Source: Candidatus Coatesiibacteriota bacterium | Lineage (GTDB): Bacteria > RBG-13-66-14 > B26-G2 | DNA length: 18,068 bases | Assembly: GCA_003647715.1 (NCBI GenBank) | Contig: QMNJ01000016.1 | Location: 1-18,068, forward strand | Direction: 5' to 3' | Shown: in pieces, positions 7,229 through 14,729 of the stretch | How the letters are laid out: every line of letters begins with the position of its first letter | Numbering within the stretch: position 1 is the stretch's first letter | Position numbers and translations under genes: made by a program | Notes under the pieces: generated by a model | Told to the model about the DNA's origin: nothing | Seen by the model: only the letters and a program-made list of their open reading frames with translations | The model's database searches: none

Positions 7229-10030
7229 ATGGTTGAGAAAAAGAATGACTTTGGGCAGACATTAAACCTCCCCAGAACTTCGTTCCCTATGAGAGCGAAT
7301 CTTCCGGTCAACGAACCGAAGCTATTGAAGAAATGGGAGGATATGGACCTGTATAACAAGATTGAAGAGAAGTCACGGGGGCGTCCTCTGTATGTGCTTC
7401 ACGATGGTCCCCCTTATGCAAATGGGCACATTCATGCTGGCACCGCTCTAAACAAGGTGTTGAAGGACATTGTGGTCAAGTATAAGACCATGAGCGGGTT
7501 CTACGCACCATATTTACCGGGGTGGGATTGTCACGGTCTTCCCATTGAACTGAAGGTGTCGCAGGAGATTGAGAAGAAAGAGGGAGGATTGACCACCGTT
7601 GAGATTAGAGAGGCATGCCGGAAATTTGCTATGAAATATGTTGAAATACAGAGGGATGAGTTCAGGAGATTAGCGGTCTTTGGAAGGTGGAACACACCAT
7701 ATTTGACTATGAACCCAAAATATGAAGAGACAGTCATAGAGGTATTCAGAGACCTGTTCAATAAGGGTTATATATATCGCCAATTTAGACCCGTTTACTG
7801 GTGCTATTCATGTGAGACCGCTCTTGCAGAGGCAGAGGTTGAGTATTCTGATAAGGAAGCATATTCAATATTTGTTACCTTTAAGGTTGTAAGGGGTTTG
7901 GAAGACATTAGAGAGAGATATAAATTACCTGTATATTTTGTAATCTGGACTACAACACCGTGGACGCTTCCTGCCAATGTGGCTATAGCTCTAAATCCTG
8001 GATTTAAGTATGTTGCACTAAAGACGGAGAGGGGTATATATATTCTATCAATGAATATGATTGAAGACCCCATCCCAAAGATGAATCTCGGTGAATATGA
8101 AGAGGTAGCAACATTCTCAGGCAAGGAGCTTGAAGGTGTGGTTACAGAACATCCGTTTATAGAAAGAGAATCAATTGTAGTTTTGGCTGATTATGTATCA
8201 TCTGAGGCGGGGACCGGATGTGTTCATACGGCGCCAGGTCATGGTCACGATGATTTCATCACTGGAAAGAAGTATGAACTTCCTATTCTTACCCCAGTTG
8301 ATGATAAGGGTAGGTTTACTGAGGAGGTAGAACTATTTGAGGGTAGGTTCGTGTTTGACGCAGATAAGGATATTATTGACCTGCTTAAGGAGAGGGGTGC
8401 TCTTCTGGGTGCGGAGAGAATAAGCCATTCATATCCACACTGCTGGAGGTGTAAGAAGCCAATTATATTCAGGGCGACTGAGCAGTGGTTTGTAGCGGTT
8501 GACAACAACCGCCTCCGTGAGCGCGCTCTCAAAGCTGTTAAGGAGACAGAGTGGATTCCAAAGTGGAGTCAGGCGCGCATAGTGGGGATGCTTAATGTGA
8601 GACCCGATTGGTGTATATCAAGGCAGAGGAACTGGGGTGTGCCTATACCTATCTTCTACTGCGATGAGTGTAATGAGCCGATTGTAAGTGATGAAACATT
8701 GAAGTTCTTTCAGAATCTAGTCAGAGAAAAGGGCGTTGAGGTATGGTATTTGGAGGAGACGGATTCACTTCTACCTCCAGGGACTAAATGTCCGAAGTGT
8801 GGTTCAAAAAGGTTCAGTAAGGGCAATGATATTCTTGATGTATGGTTTGAGTCGGGTTCCAGCCACCTTGCGGTTCTGAAGCCCGAAAATGGTCTTCAGT
8901 GGCCTTCTGACCTGTATTTAGAGGGGAGTGACCAGCACAGAGGGTGGTTCCAGATATCACTACTTATTGCTATGGCTACAAGAGGTGCACCACCGTTCAG
9001 CACAGTTCTCACGCATGGCTTTATGATTGATGAAAATGGAAGGGCTATGCATAAATCCCTTGGTAATGTTATCTCTCCCAATGAGATTACTGATAAGTAT
9101 GGTGCGGATGTTCTCAGGTTGTGGGTAACGAGTGAGGACTATCGTAATGATATTGTGCTTTCGTTCAATCTGTTAGACCAGGTTGCTGAGGTTTATAGAA
9201 GGATAAGGAATACCATTCGCTTTATGCTGGGTAATCTTTATGATTTTGATGCGACCAAGCATTCGGTTTCTCTGGAAGATATGGAGGAGATGGACATATA
9301 TGCACTGATGAAATTCAACGAGTTGAAAAAGAAGGTTCTCTCTTACTACGAGTTGATGGAGTTTCATAAGATATTCCATTCTGTTCATTATTTCTGTGCT
9401 GAGGATATGAGTGCCTTCTATCTTGATGTTCTAAAGGACAGATTGTATATTGAAAAGCCGGATTCGCCTCGTAGAAGGTCTGCACAGACAGCGATTTCTA
9501 AAATACTCAAAGAGTTTCTTCTTCTTATGGCTCCAATAATTCCCTTTACTACTGAAGAGGCATATCAAAACCTACCTGATACGATGAGGGATGTTGAGAG
9601 TGTTCATCTTGGGGATTTACCAACAATAGATGAGTGGGAGAGGCCGGAATTGTATAGCAGGTGGGAGAAGTTGATGGAGGTGAGGGGCGAGGTAAACAAG
9701 GCACTTGAGGATTTGAGAAAGTCAGGTGATATCGGTCATTCGCTCGATGCTGAGGTAGTATTATATTCGGAGGGGGAGGTAAGAGAATTACTGAATAGAG
9801 CCAAACAGATATTACCAGAGTTATTTATTGTATCTTCTGTGGTGTTTAGCGAGGAGAGATTGGAAGGTGAAGGTGTAAGTGTTGTATTTGATGGTGACTT
9901 GATGATAAAGGTGAGGAAGGCGGAAGGGGAGAAGTGTCCAAGGTGCTGGCACTATTCAAAAGAGATAGGAATGGTTAGGGATGTAAAGGGCTTATGTCCG
10001 AGATGTGGTATAATTATTTCGGATAAATAA
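7229..10030 (+). CDS. ileS: Isoleucyl-tRNA synthetase
   Basis: This class I synthetase charges tRNA-Ile and edits misactivated valine. The 933-residue protein shows the HDGPPYANGHIHAGTALNK block, in which the HIGH signature reads HAGT (residues 69-72). The editing (CP1) domain includes WTTTPWTLPANVA and the GTGCVHTAPGHGHDD segment. Zinc-type cysteine pairs (CWRCKKP, CDEC, CPKC) precede DVWFESGSSH. The KMSKS loop reads AMHKS (606-610) within GRAMHKSLGNVI. The C-terminal zinc knuckle uses C903, C906, C923 and C926, as in bacterial type IleRS. It is first in an apparent operon with the DksA-like gene, lspA and a small membrane protein gene. Confidence 0.97.
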   Translation: MVEKKNDFGQTLNLPRTSFPMRANLPVNEPKLLKKWEDMDLYNKIEEKSRGRPLYVLHDGPPYANGHIHAGTALNKVLKDIVVKYKTMSGFYAPYLPGWDCHGLPIELKVSQEIEKKEGGLTTVEIREACRKFAMKYVEIQRDEFRRLAVFGRWNTPYLTMNPKYEETVIEVFRDLFNKGYIYRQFRPVYWCYSCETALAEAEVEYSDKEAYSIFVTFKVVRGLEDIRERYKLPVYFVIWTTTPWTLPANVAIALNPGFKYVALKTERGIYILSMNMIEDPIPKMNLGEYEEVATFSGKELEGVVTEHPFIERESIVVLADYVSSEAGTGCVHTAPGHGHDDFITGKKYELPILTPVDDKGRFTEEVELFEGRFVFDADKDIIDLLKERGALLGAERISHSYPHCWRCKKPIIFRATEQWFVAVDNNRLRERALKAVKETEWIPKWSQARIVGMLNVRPDWCISRQRNWGVPIPIFYCDECNEPIVSDETLKFFQNLVREKGVEVWYLEETDSLLPPGTKCPKCGSKRFSKGNDILDVWFESGSSHLAVLKPENGLQWPSDLYLEGSDQHRGWFQISLLIAMATRGAPPFSTVLTHGFMIDENGRAMHKSLGNVISPNEITDKYGADVLRLWVTSEDYRNDIVLSFNLLDQVAEVYRRIRNTIRFMLGNLYDFDATKHSVSLEDMEEMDIYALMKFNELKKKVLSYYELMEFHKIFHSVHYFCAEDMSAFYLDVLKDRLYIEKPDSPRRRSAQTAISKILKEFLLLMAPIIPFTTEEAYQNLPDTMRDVESVHLGDLPTIDEWERPELYSRWEKLMEVRGEVNKALEDLRKSGDIGHSLDAEVVLYSEGEVRELLNRAKQILPELFIVSSVVFSEERLEGEGVSVVFDGDLMIKVRKAEGEKCPRCWHYSKEIGMVRDVKGLCPRCGIIISDK

Positions 10031-10048
10031 GAAAAGGGGGTGGTTGGT

Positions 10049-10432
10049 ATGAGAAGAAGAGAGTTAGAGGAATTCAAGAAAGCACTTCTGGAAGAGAGAA
10101 AAAGGATTATAACGACCATAAAGAGGAAGCAAAGGGACCTGATGGAGCGGGATTCAGACCATCAGGGGACATTGTCTTCGCTCCTTATAAACCCTGCTGA
10201 GGTTTCAGATAACAGCCATAGTAGGGAGATGACTGCAGAGTTGATAAATAGAATTAACAGGGTGGTTCGTCAGATTGATGATGCACTGGAGCGAATCAAT
10301 GATGGTTCATTTGGGATTTGCATATTATGTAAGTCGCCGATACCATTGGAGCGGTTGAGGGCGATACCATATACACCGTATTGTGTTAAATGTCAGATGA
10401 AGTTTGAGAGGAGCAAGGTCATAGTAAACTGA
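10049..10432 (+). CDS. DksA/TraR-family C4 zinc-finger protein
   Basis: Members of this family bind the RNA polymerase secondary channel, often together with ppGpp, and tune transcription initiation. The 127 residues form a long charged N-terminal coiled coil and a C4 zinc finger, C-x2-C-x17-C-x2-C (CILC ... CVKC). At the coil tip the acidic DxxDxA signature of DksA appears as ExxDxS (EVSDNS), so both acidic positions are kept. The ATG at 10049 is preferred because AAGGGGG (10034-10040) lies 8 bases upstream; a GTG at 10040 would add three residues. A DksA-like gene between ileS and lspA is, as I recall, typical of several Gram-negative lineages. Whether it acts as true DksA is not settled. 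Confidence 0.88.
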   Translation: MRRRELEEFKKALLEERKRIITTIKRKQRDLMERDSDHQGTLSSLLINPAEVSDNSHSREMTAELINRINRVVRQIDDALERINDGSFGICILCKSPIPLERLRAIPYTPYCVKCQMKFERSKVIVN

Positions 10433-10437
10433 GTGGA

Positions 10438-10917
10438 ATGAAGTATCATATCGTTGCTTTTGGCGTCTTTCTTATAGACCAACTAACGAAATATCTTATT
10501 GCGAAAAAGATGGTTCTTGGCTCAAGGGTGGTGGTTATCCCGGGTTTTGCTGATTTCGTATTCGTGCGGAATAAGGGTGGGGTTTTTGGATTATTCCAGA
10601 GTGGAGGAGACATTATTACAGTTCTGAGTGTTGCAACTCTTTTCGTTGTCTCGTTCTTCTATGCATATTCAATTAGAAATGTGGGTGGGTATCTATCGGT
10701 GGGTCTTGCACTGGTTATGGCGGGCGCTTTTGGCAATGTCCTTGATAGAATTCGTTTTGACTATGTAATTGACTTTATCCAATTACATATAGGCAATCTC
10801 TTCACATGGCATACTTTCAATGTAGCTGATGCCTCAATAGTTATTGGTGCAGTGATGCTGGTGATATACTCTTTCAGTTATGGAAAGGAAAGAGAAAGAG
10901 AAAAAGTTGATGGATAG
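10438..10917 (+). CDS. lspA: Lipoprotein signal peptidase (signal peptidase II)
   Basis: LspA cleaves the signal peptide from prolipoproteins after the conserved cysteine has been lipidated, in the inner membrane. The 159-residue protein has four predicted membrane segments and all family blocks: DQLTKYL (14-20), the VRNKGGVFGLF block, GAFGNVLDR (96-104) and FNVADAS. The catalytic aspartates correspond to D112 (VIDFI) and D131 (NVADA), at the usual 19-residue spacing. The ATG lies 5 bases after the upstream stop with little ribosome-site sequence, so coupling to the DksA-like gene is likely. The charged tail (residues about 149-157) is encoded by a purine-rich stretch that may serve as the ribosome site of the next gene. 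Confidence 0.96.
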   Translation: MKYHIVAFGVFLIDQLTKYLIAKKMVLGSRVVVIPGFADFVFVRNKGGVFGLFQSGGDIITVLSVATLFVVSFFYAYSIRNVGGYLSVGLALVMAGAFGNVLDRIRFDYVIDFIQLHIGNLFTWHTFNVADASIVIGAVMLVIYSFSYGKEREREKVDG

Positions 10918-11137
10918 AGAAATATCAGATGATGTTCCGAAGAGGGTGTTTCTATACTATATAGTATCGTTTCTCCTTCCATTGCTCGGGTTTGTGTTCG
11001 CTCTGGGTTATTCACATCACATGACAGAAGAGGGTCGCTTGTTCGGAAGGCGATGTTTTTATATGGGTCTCTCTGGGTTAGGCGCCTTTATATTATTTCT
11101 TATCTTCTGGACAATCTTCATCTTTCTGAGGGCATAG
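10910..11137 (+). CDS. Small two-helix membrane protein, unknown function
   Basis: I do not recognise this 75-residue protein. It has a short charged N terminus (MDREISDDVPKRV) and a first hydrophobic helix (about residues 10-32). A charged loop EEGRLFGRRCF comes next, followed by a second helix (about 50-74). It overlaps the lspA stop by 8 bases. The frame is open from an ATG at 10880, but those extra residues (MERKEKEKKL) are encoded by purine-rich sequence that looks like a ribosome-binding region, so the ATG at 10910 is preferred. Its position makes it the last gene of the ileS operon. The overlap and the clean two-helix pattern argue that it is real. Confidence 0.65.
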   Translation: MDREISDDVPKRVFLYYIVSFLLPLLGFVFALGYSHHMTEEGRLFGRRCFYMGLSGLGAFILFLIFWTIFIFLRA

Positions 11138-11172
11138 GTCTTAACTATTCCTATCTTCTCATAAATAGATGT

Positions 11173-11982
11173 TTATAGTTTTCTAAACTCGGCGATGATG
11201 CTTCCCCCAGGAATATTACTGAAAAGTATTATGTCAAAAAAGGAGAGCAATGAGAATATATATCTAACTATCTTTGTTACTACATTCATCTCTTTTATCA
11301 TTAGTTTACTTGCATTATTGCCTCTACCCTTCATAATCATTGATTTCAATCTTCTTAGAAGCGGCTGGAACAGATGTTTATAGTGTATCTCCCTTCTTAT
11401 TACTAAACCGCATTCATAGGCGGTTTTAATAAGTTCATCCCTGGTAAGGCGGTTCTTATGACCATCCTCAAGGTCAAATCTGTCCAACCTATTCCTGCCA
11501 GTGAATGGTATTCCCAACCTTCTAAGATAGTAACCAAAGCATGAGGTGTGTATTACCACTCTGCCATTTCGCTTGACGACCCTGGATATCTCTTTCATCA
11601 CCGGTTTTATATCTTCCTGGCGCAGGTGTTCAAGCATGTCACTTGTGATGATAATATCTACCGTCTCGTCTTTCATTGGAAGTGAGAGGGCATTCCCCTC
11701 TATTGAGGCGAAGGGGCATCTCTTGAGAGGTGATAGTGCAATATCGCATATAAGGGCAAGGCGGGCTCTATTTCCCCCAATGTAGTGTAGTATAGTTCCA
11801 TCACCGCCACCTATATCCGCCACCGTCCTACCTTTGAGGTCTCCGGCCAGCAGTTTTATAGCAAAGACAGCTATATTACCACAAGCACCAAGAGACATAT
11901 ATGGAGGGAGGCATATGTTCTCGGTGAGCCACTTACCATTCTTGTAAGCAAGTTCGGCTTCAGTTTTATAACTTCTTTCCAT
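11173..11982 (-). CDS. Class I SAM-dependent methyltransferase of the glycan cluster
   Basis: The 269-residue protein has a Rossmann methyltransferase core. Motif I is VADIGGGDGT (54-63), D80 follows strand 2, and DIIITSDMLEHL (109-120) and the RVVKRNGRVVIHT segment follow. This is the methyltransferase-11 type fold. The C-terminal third has a hydrophobic stretch near residues 240-258 that could touch the membrane. It is the last of three minus-strand genes, 3 bases after the GT9 stop, so a substrate in surface polysaccharide or lipid-linked sugar synthesis is inferred. The exact methyl acceptor cannot be told. It ends convergently, 35 bases from the small membrane protein gene. Confidence 0.85.
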   Translation of the reverse strand: MERSYKTEAELAYKNGKWLTENICLPPYMSLGACGNIAVFAIKLLAGDLKGRTVADIGGGDGTILHYIGGNRARLALICDIALSPLKRCPFASIEGNALSLPMKDETVDIIITSDMLEHLRQEDIKPVMKEISRVVKRNGRVVIHTSCFGYYLRRLGIPFTGRNRLDRFDLEDGHKNRLTRDELIKTAYECGLVIRREIHYKHLFQPLLRRLKSMIMKGRGNNASKLMIKEMNVVTKIVRYIFSLLSFFDIILFSNIPGGSIIAEFRKL

Positions 11983-11985
11983 TCC

Positions 11986-13149
11986 TCATTTAATAACTCT
12001 TAAGAGCGCATCTTCTACCATCTCAACTGTTATAGTTTCCATACAGAGATGCCTTCTCTGAAAGCATGATGGTTTTTTGCATCTTTTACAGAATGTATCG
12101 CCCTTTACTATTGCCGTGTTGATACCGTCCGGTTCCCATATTCTCTCGTCGCTCGGTCCGAACAGAACTACTGCCGGTTTCCCGAGCAGTGAGGCAATGT
12201 GCCCGATTGATGTATCTACGGTGATTACACCATCCAGAATGTCTATCAAGGCGAACAATCGTGGGATATTGGTTTCACCCGCAAGGCATTCAACTCTCAA
12301 TTTATGTGCAATATCAAGGGCATACTGGTGTTCACCCATACCAGAGCTAATTACGATGCTAAATTCCTTTTTCATAAGGTTCTTACCCAGTTCAACCCAA
12401 CGCTCCTTCATCCATAGTTTTGATGAGGAGAGCGAAGGCGGGTGAAACAGTATTATCGGTCTTTTAAGATGGGATATTCTTCTCTTAGCCCACTCTCTGC
12501 TCTCTGCATCAATATAGTAGGTGAATTTAGTATCTCGGACAATATCGGTGAGGGTTCTATCTATGAGCTTCAGCCAGACATGCTTGATATTATAGATATT
12601 GCTGTTGCTCCTGTAATTGAATGCGGGCTTGTTTATGAAGTCCGGTGCGGATATGGGGTTAGAGAAGAAAACACCTCTTTTATTGTAGTCAAATCCGGTT
12701 GTATGAGGTATCCCCGTAAGCATAGTGAATATAGCGGTTGTTCGGTCTGTTACCAAAATATAGGCGTGTTTGAAATTCATCCTGCGTATATCCATACATT
12801 GCTTGATAAAAGAATAGAACCCGCCATTCGTGAAATAAATTGTGTTTTCATCATTTCCAATAGCAGTTAATAATGGCTTTATATTCTGATTTACCAGTCG
12901 GACTATCTGCTGTCCTTTGTGTATCCTCTTAATCGCTCTTATAGCAGGCATTGCTGTGATAGTGTCACCAATCCTCAAGATGCGTTCAATGATGAGAATA
13001 CTATCGTTGTCGCTACTTTTTCTTAGAAGGCGTTTTAGGATGAGAATCAATGGTGAAAACAAATAGTATGTTGATGTCTCAATTGCACTTCTCAAAGTGG
13101 CAACCCATGACATCAGTTTGATTCGTATTCTAACTTCAAGTTCTACCAT
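11986..13149 (-). CDS. Glycosyltransferase family 9, ADP-heptose:LPS heptosyltransferase-like
   Basis: Family 9 enzymes add heptose to the lipopolysaccharide inner core. The 387-residue protein has the family start ILIIERILRIGDTITAMPAIRAIK at residues 51-74. The nucleotide-sugar region is DGVITVDTSIGHIASLLGKP (306-325) followed by VLFGPSDERIWEP. A cysteine-rich tail, C354-x2-C357 to C369 with CMETI, is usual for the family. About 50 residues precede the normal family start and include a hydrophobic/basic segment (28-43) that may anchor the enzyme to the membrane. The gene starts 8 bases after the GT4 stop without a clear ribosome site. The acceptor sugar is unknown. Confidence 0.9.
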   Translation of the reverse strand: MVELEVRIRIKLMSWVATLRSAIETSTYYLFSPLILILKRLLRKSSDNDSILIIERILRIGDTITAMPAIRAIKRIHKGQQIVRLVNQNIKPLLTAIGNDENTIYFTNGGFYSFIKQCMDIRRMNFKHAYILVTDRTTAIFTMLTGIPHTTGFDYNKRGVFFSNPISAPDFINKPAFNYRSNSNIYNIKHVWLKLIDRTLTDIVRDTKFTYYIDAESREWAKRRISHLKRPIILFHPPSLSSSKLWMKERWVELGKNLMKKEFSIVISSGMGEHQYALDIAHKLRVECLAGETNIPRLFALIDILDGVITVDTSIGHIASLLGKPAVVLFGPSDERIWEPDGINTAIVKGDTFCKRCKKPSCFQRRHLCMETITVEMVEDALLRVIK

Positions 13150-13157
13150 ATCTTAAT

Positions 13158-14276
13158 TCAGAGGTTAACGAATTTGTAATAAATATCCATATATTCATCA
13201 AGCATTCTGTTAATATTGAATTTCTTGTAAAAATCACTTCTTGCATTCTCTCCGAGTGTGTTTCTCAGTTCTTGGTTCTCTATCAGTTTTGCTATTGCTT
13301 CTGCTAATTGAGTTGTTGAGCCCGTATCAACTATTAAGCCATTATGACCATCAATTATTGCTTCGGTTATTCCGCCCACTGGTGTTGCTATTACGGGGAT
13401 ACCTAAACTCATTGCTTCCAGTATTGAGACAGGCAGACCTTCGCTGTATGAAGGCAGAACGAATATATCAGTATCGGATAGTATTTCACTGATGTCATTT
13501 CTTTCCCCCAGTAGGTAGAAGTAATCTTCTAAACCTGAACTGTTGATGAGTTCCACTACTTTCTGTTTTTCCCTACCAGACCCCACAATAATGTATCTGG
13601 GTTGGTATCCCCTATCAAAGAGATACTTCGCTGACCTGACGAGGTCATTATGCCCCTTCTTTGAAATAGTGCCTATCTCGGTTATTATCACATCATCTTC
13701 AACTATACCAAGTTCCTTCCTAATTTTGCTTTTTACTACCTTCATTGGTCTTATACCATTGTGGATAGTCGTCATTTTCCAGGAGGGTATATGGAATGCT
13801 TCTGATTGTATCTCTTTTTCCAGATGTTTGGCGACAGCGATGACCTTTCTGAATGCGGTTCGCAGTATTAGGCGATATATCTGGGCGGGAATATCTCGTT
13901 TCTTTTTGAAGGTGGTATCATCAATGTTAATCTGAGCATGTTGAGTGGTGATAGCAGGGATGCCGGTTATGAGTGAGGTTGTGGCGGTGAGGAGGTCTGC
14001 CTGACGATTGTGAGAGTGAATTAATTTTGGGTTGAACCTGATAATCTTGATAACAAAATCTAATAAGCCCATAATATCATATTTGTTTCTCCACTTATAT
14101 TGTATAGGAATTATATTCAGATGTTCAAATCTATAAGCATATTCAGTGTCTTGTGGATATGCAAAGCCGACCTCTAAGTTCTGAGATGACAGATGCTCCA
14201 GAAGATATTTAGTAATCTTTAGATTACCACCCCATTTAGCATAACTATGAACTAATACTACTCTGTCTCTACCCAT
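13158..14276 (-). CDS. Glycosyltransferase family 4 (GT-B fold)
   Basis: The 372-residue protein has the two-domain GT4 layout. The N-terminal acceptor domain contains LIHSHN (85-90). The C-terminal donor domain contains GTISKKGHNDLV, VGSGREK and the E-x7-E signature E279 ... E287 in SEGLPVSILEAMSLGIPVIATPVGG. Such enzymes transfer a sugar from a nucleotide donor to a growing glycan. With the GT9 and methyltransferase genes behind it, LPS core or surface polysaccharide synthesis is inferred. The ATG directly follows an extended -10 box with no ribosome site between, suggesting a leaderless or nearly leaderless message. Confidence 0.92.
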   Translation of the reverse strand: MGRDRVVLVHSYAKWGGNLKITKYLLEHLSSQNLEVGFAYPQDTEYAYRFEHLNIIPIQYKWRNKYDIMGLLDFVIKIIRFNPKLIHSHNRQADLLTATTSLITGIPAITTQHAQINIDDTTFKKKRDIPAQIYRLILRTAFRKVIAVAKHLEKEIQSEAFHIPSWKMTTIHNGIRPMKVVKSKIRKELGIVEDDVIITEIGTISKKGHNDLVRSAKYLFDRGYQPRYIIVGSGREKQKVVELINSSGLEDYFYLLGERNDISEILSDTDIFVLPSYSEGLPVSILEAMSLGIPVIATPVGGITEAIIDGHNGLIVDTGSTTQLAEAIAKLIENQELRNTLGENARSDFYKKFNINRMLDEYMDIYYKFVNL

Positions 14277-14283
14277 TAAGGGT

Positions 14284-14292
14284 ATTTTAACA
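14284..14292 (-). promoter_or_regulatory. Extended -10 promoter of the glycan cluster
   Basis: Read on the minus strand, TGT precedes TAAAAT (14289 to 14284). The expected transcription start, about 7 bases on, is A14277 or A14276, the latter being the first base of the GT4 ATG. There is no strong -35; TAATAG lies 17 bases upstream. This would allow the glycan genes to be transcribed apart from the ispE-spoVG-tRNA unit. Confidence 0.4.
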
Positions 14293-14322
14293 TAGTAGTT
14301 TCTTAACTATTATTCTGATTAT

Positions 14323-14394
14323 CTGGGGCGGGAGGATTCGAACCCCCGAATACAGGATCCAAAGTCCCGTGGCTTACCACTTGCCTACGCCCCA
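14323..14394 (-). tRNA. tRNA-Gln (anticodon TTG)
   Basis: The 72-base gene folds fully. The acceptor stem is TGGGGCG/CGCCCCA with discriminator G, and the 3-bp D stem is GGC/GCC with loop AAGTGGTAA. The anticodon stem is CGGGA/TCCTG with loop CTTTGGA. The five-base variable region is followed by T arm GGGGG-TTCGAAT-CCTCC. The anticodon TTG is at 14360-14362 and reads CAA/CAG. The weak T1-A72 pair is usual for glutamine tRNAs. The 3' CCA is not encoded (AT follows the discriminator), so it must be added by a nucleotidyltransferase. It lies 7 bases after the spoVG stop and is probably cut out of the spoVG transcript. Confidence 0.97.
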
Positions 14395-14401
14395 ATTATA
14401 C

Positions 14402-14692
14402 TTATTCTACAATCGTTGTTTTAGCAAGCTCCAGGGCTTTATCCAGTTGCTTCTCATACTCATCAAGAATTATCTTCTGGATGTAGTTTCTGGTGTCCAT
14501 ATTGATGGGATGTGCCACATCGCGATACGAGCCATCTCTCATCTTTCTACTGGGCATTGCAACGAACAGTCCCTTGTCTCCTCTTATTACCTTGAGCCCT
14601 CTTACCACGAAGCAGTCATCGAAGGTTACTGTGGCATATGCCTTCAATCTGTCTTCGTTCCTTAGTGAGAGTCTTACCTCTGTTACCTCCAT
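14402..14692 (-). CDS. spoVG: SpoVG family nucleic-acid-binding regulator
   Basis: SpoVG was named for a Bacillus sporulation locus. Homologues in non-sporulating bacteria bind DNA or RNA as small dimeric regulators. This 96-residue protein matches throughout: MEVTEVRL start, AYATVTFDDCFVVRGLKVI, and the family hallmark GLFVAMPSRKMRDGSYRDVAHPIN. A charged C-terminal helix follows. The ATG at 14692 is preferred over a GTG three codons upstream because it gives the family N terminus and has AGGTG six bases before it. It lies 37 bases after the ispE stop and 7 bases before tRNA-Gln, so all three are probably in one transcript. It is not evidence of spore formation. Confidence 0.95.
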   Translation of the reverse strand: MEVTEVRLSLRNEDRLKAYATVTFDDCFVVRGLKVIRGDKGLFVAMPSRKMRDGSYRDVAHPINMDTRNYIQKIILDEYEKQLDKALELAKTTIVE

Positions 14693-14729
14693 TGTATTCA
14701 CCTACCTCTCGGTTCCTGTTTTTAGTGTT

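Noticed and set aside
11143..11180. Possible two-way terminator between the convergent genes (AACTAT/ATAGTT with inner ATCT/AGAT)
   Set aside because: The stem is short and interrupted, AT-rich, and not followed by a run of T on either strand.
12442..12870. 142-codon plus-strand frame inside the GT9 gene
   Set aside because: The minus-strand GT9 protein is clearly conserved across this stretch; the plus frame shows no domain.
14402..14692. SpoVG as a sign of an endospore former
   Set aside because: SpoVG is found in many non-sporulating bacteria, and the window otherwise points to an outer-membrane organism.
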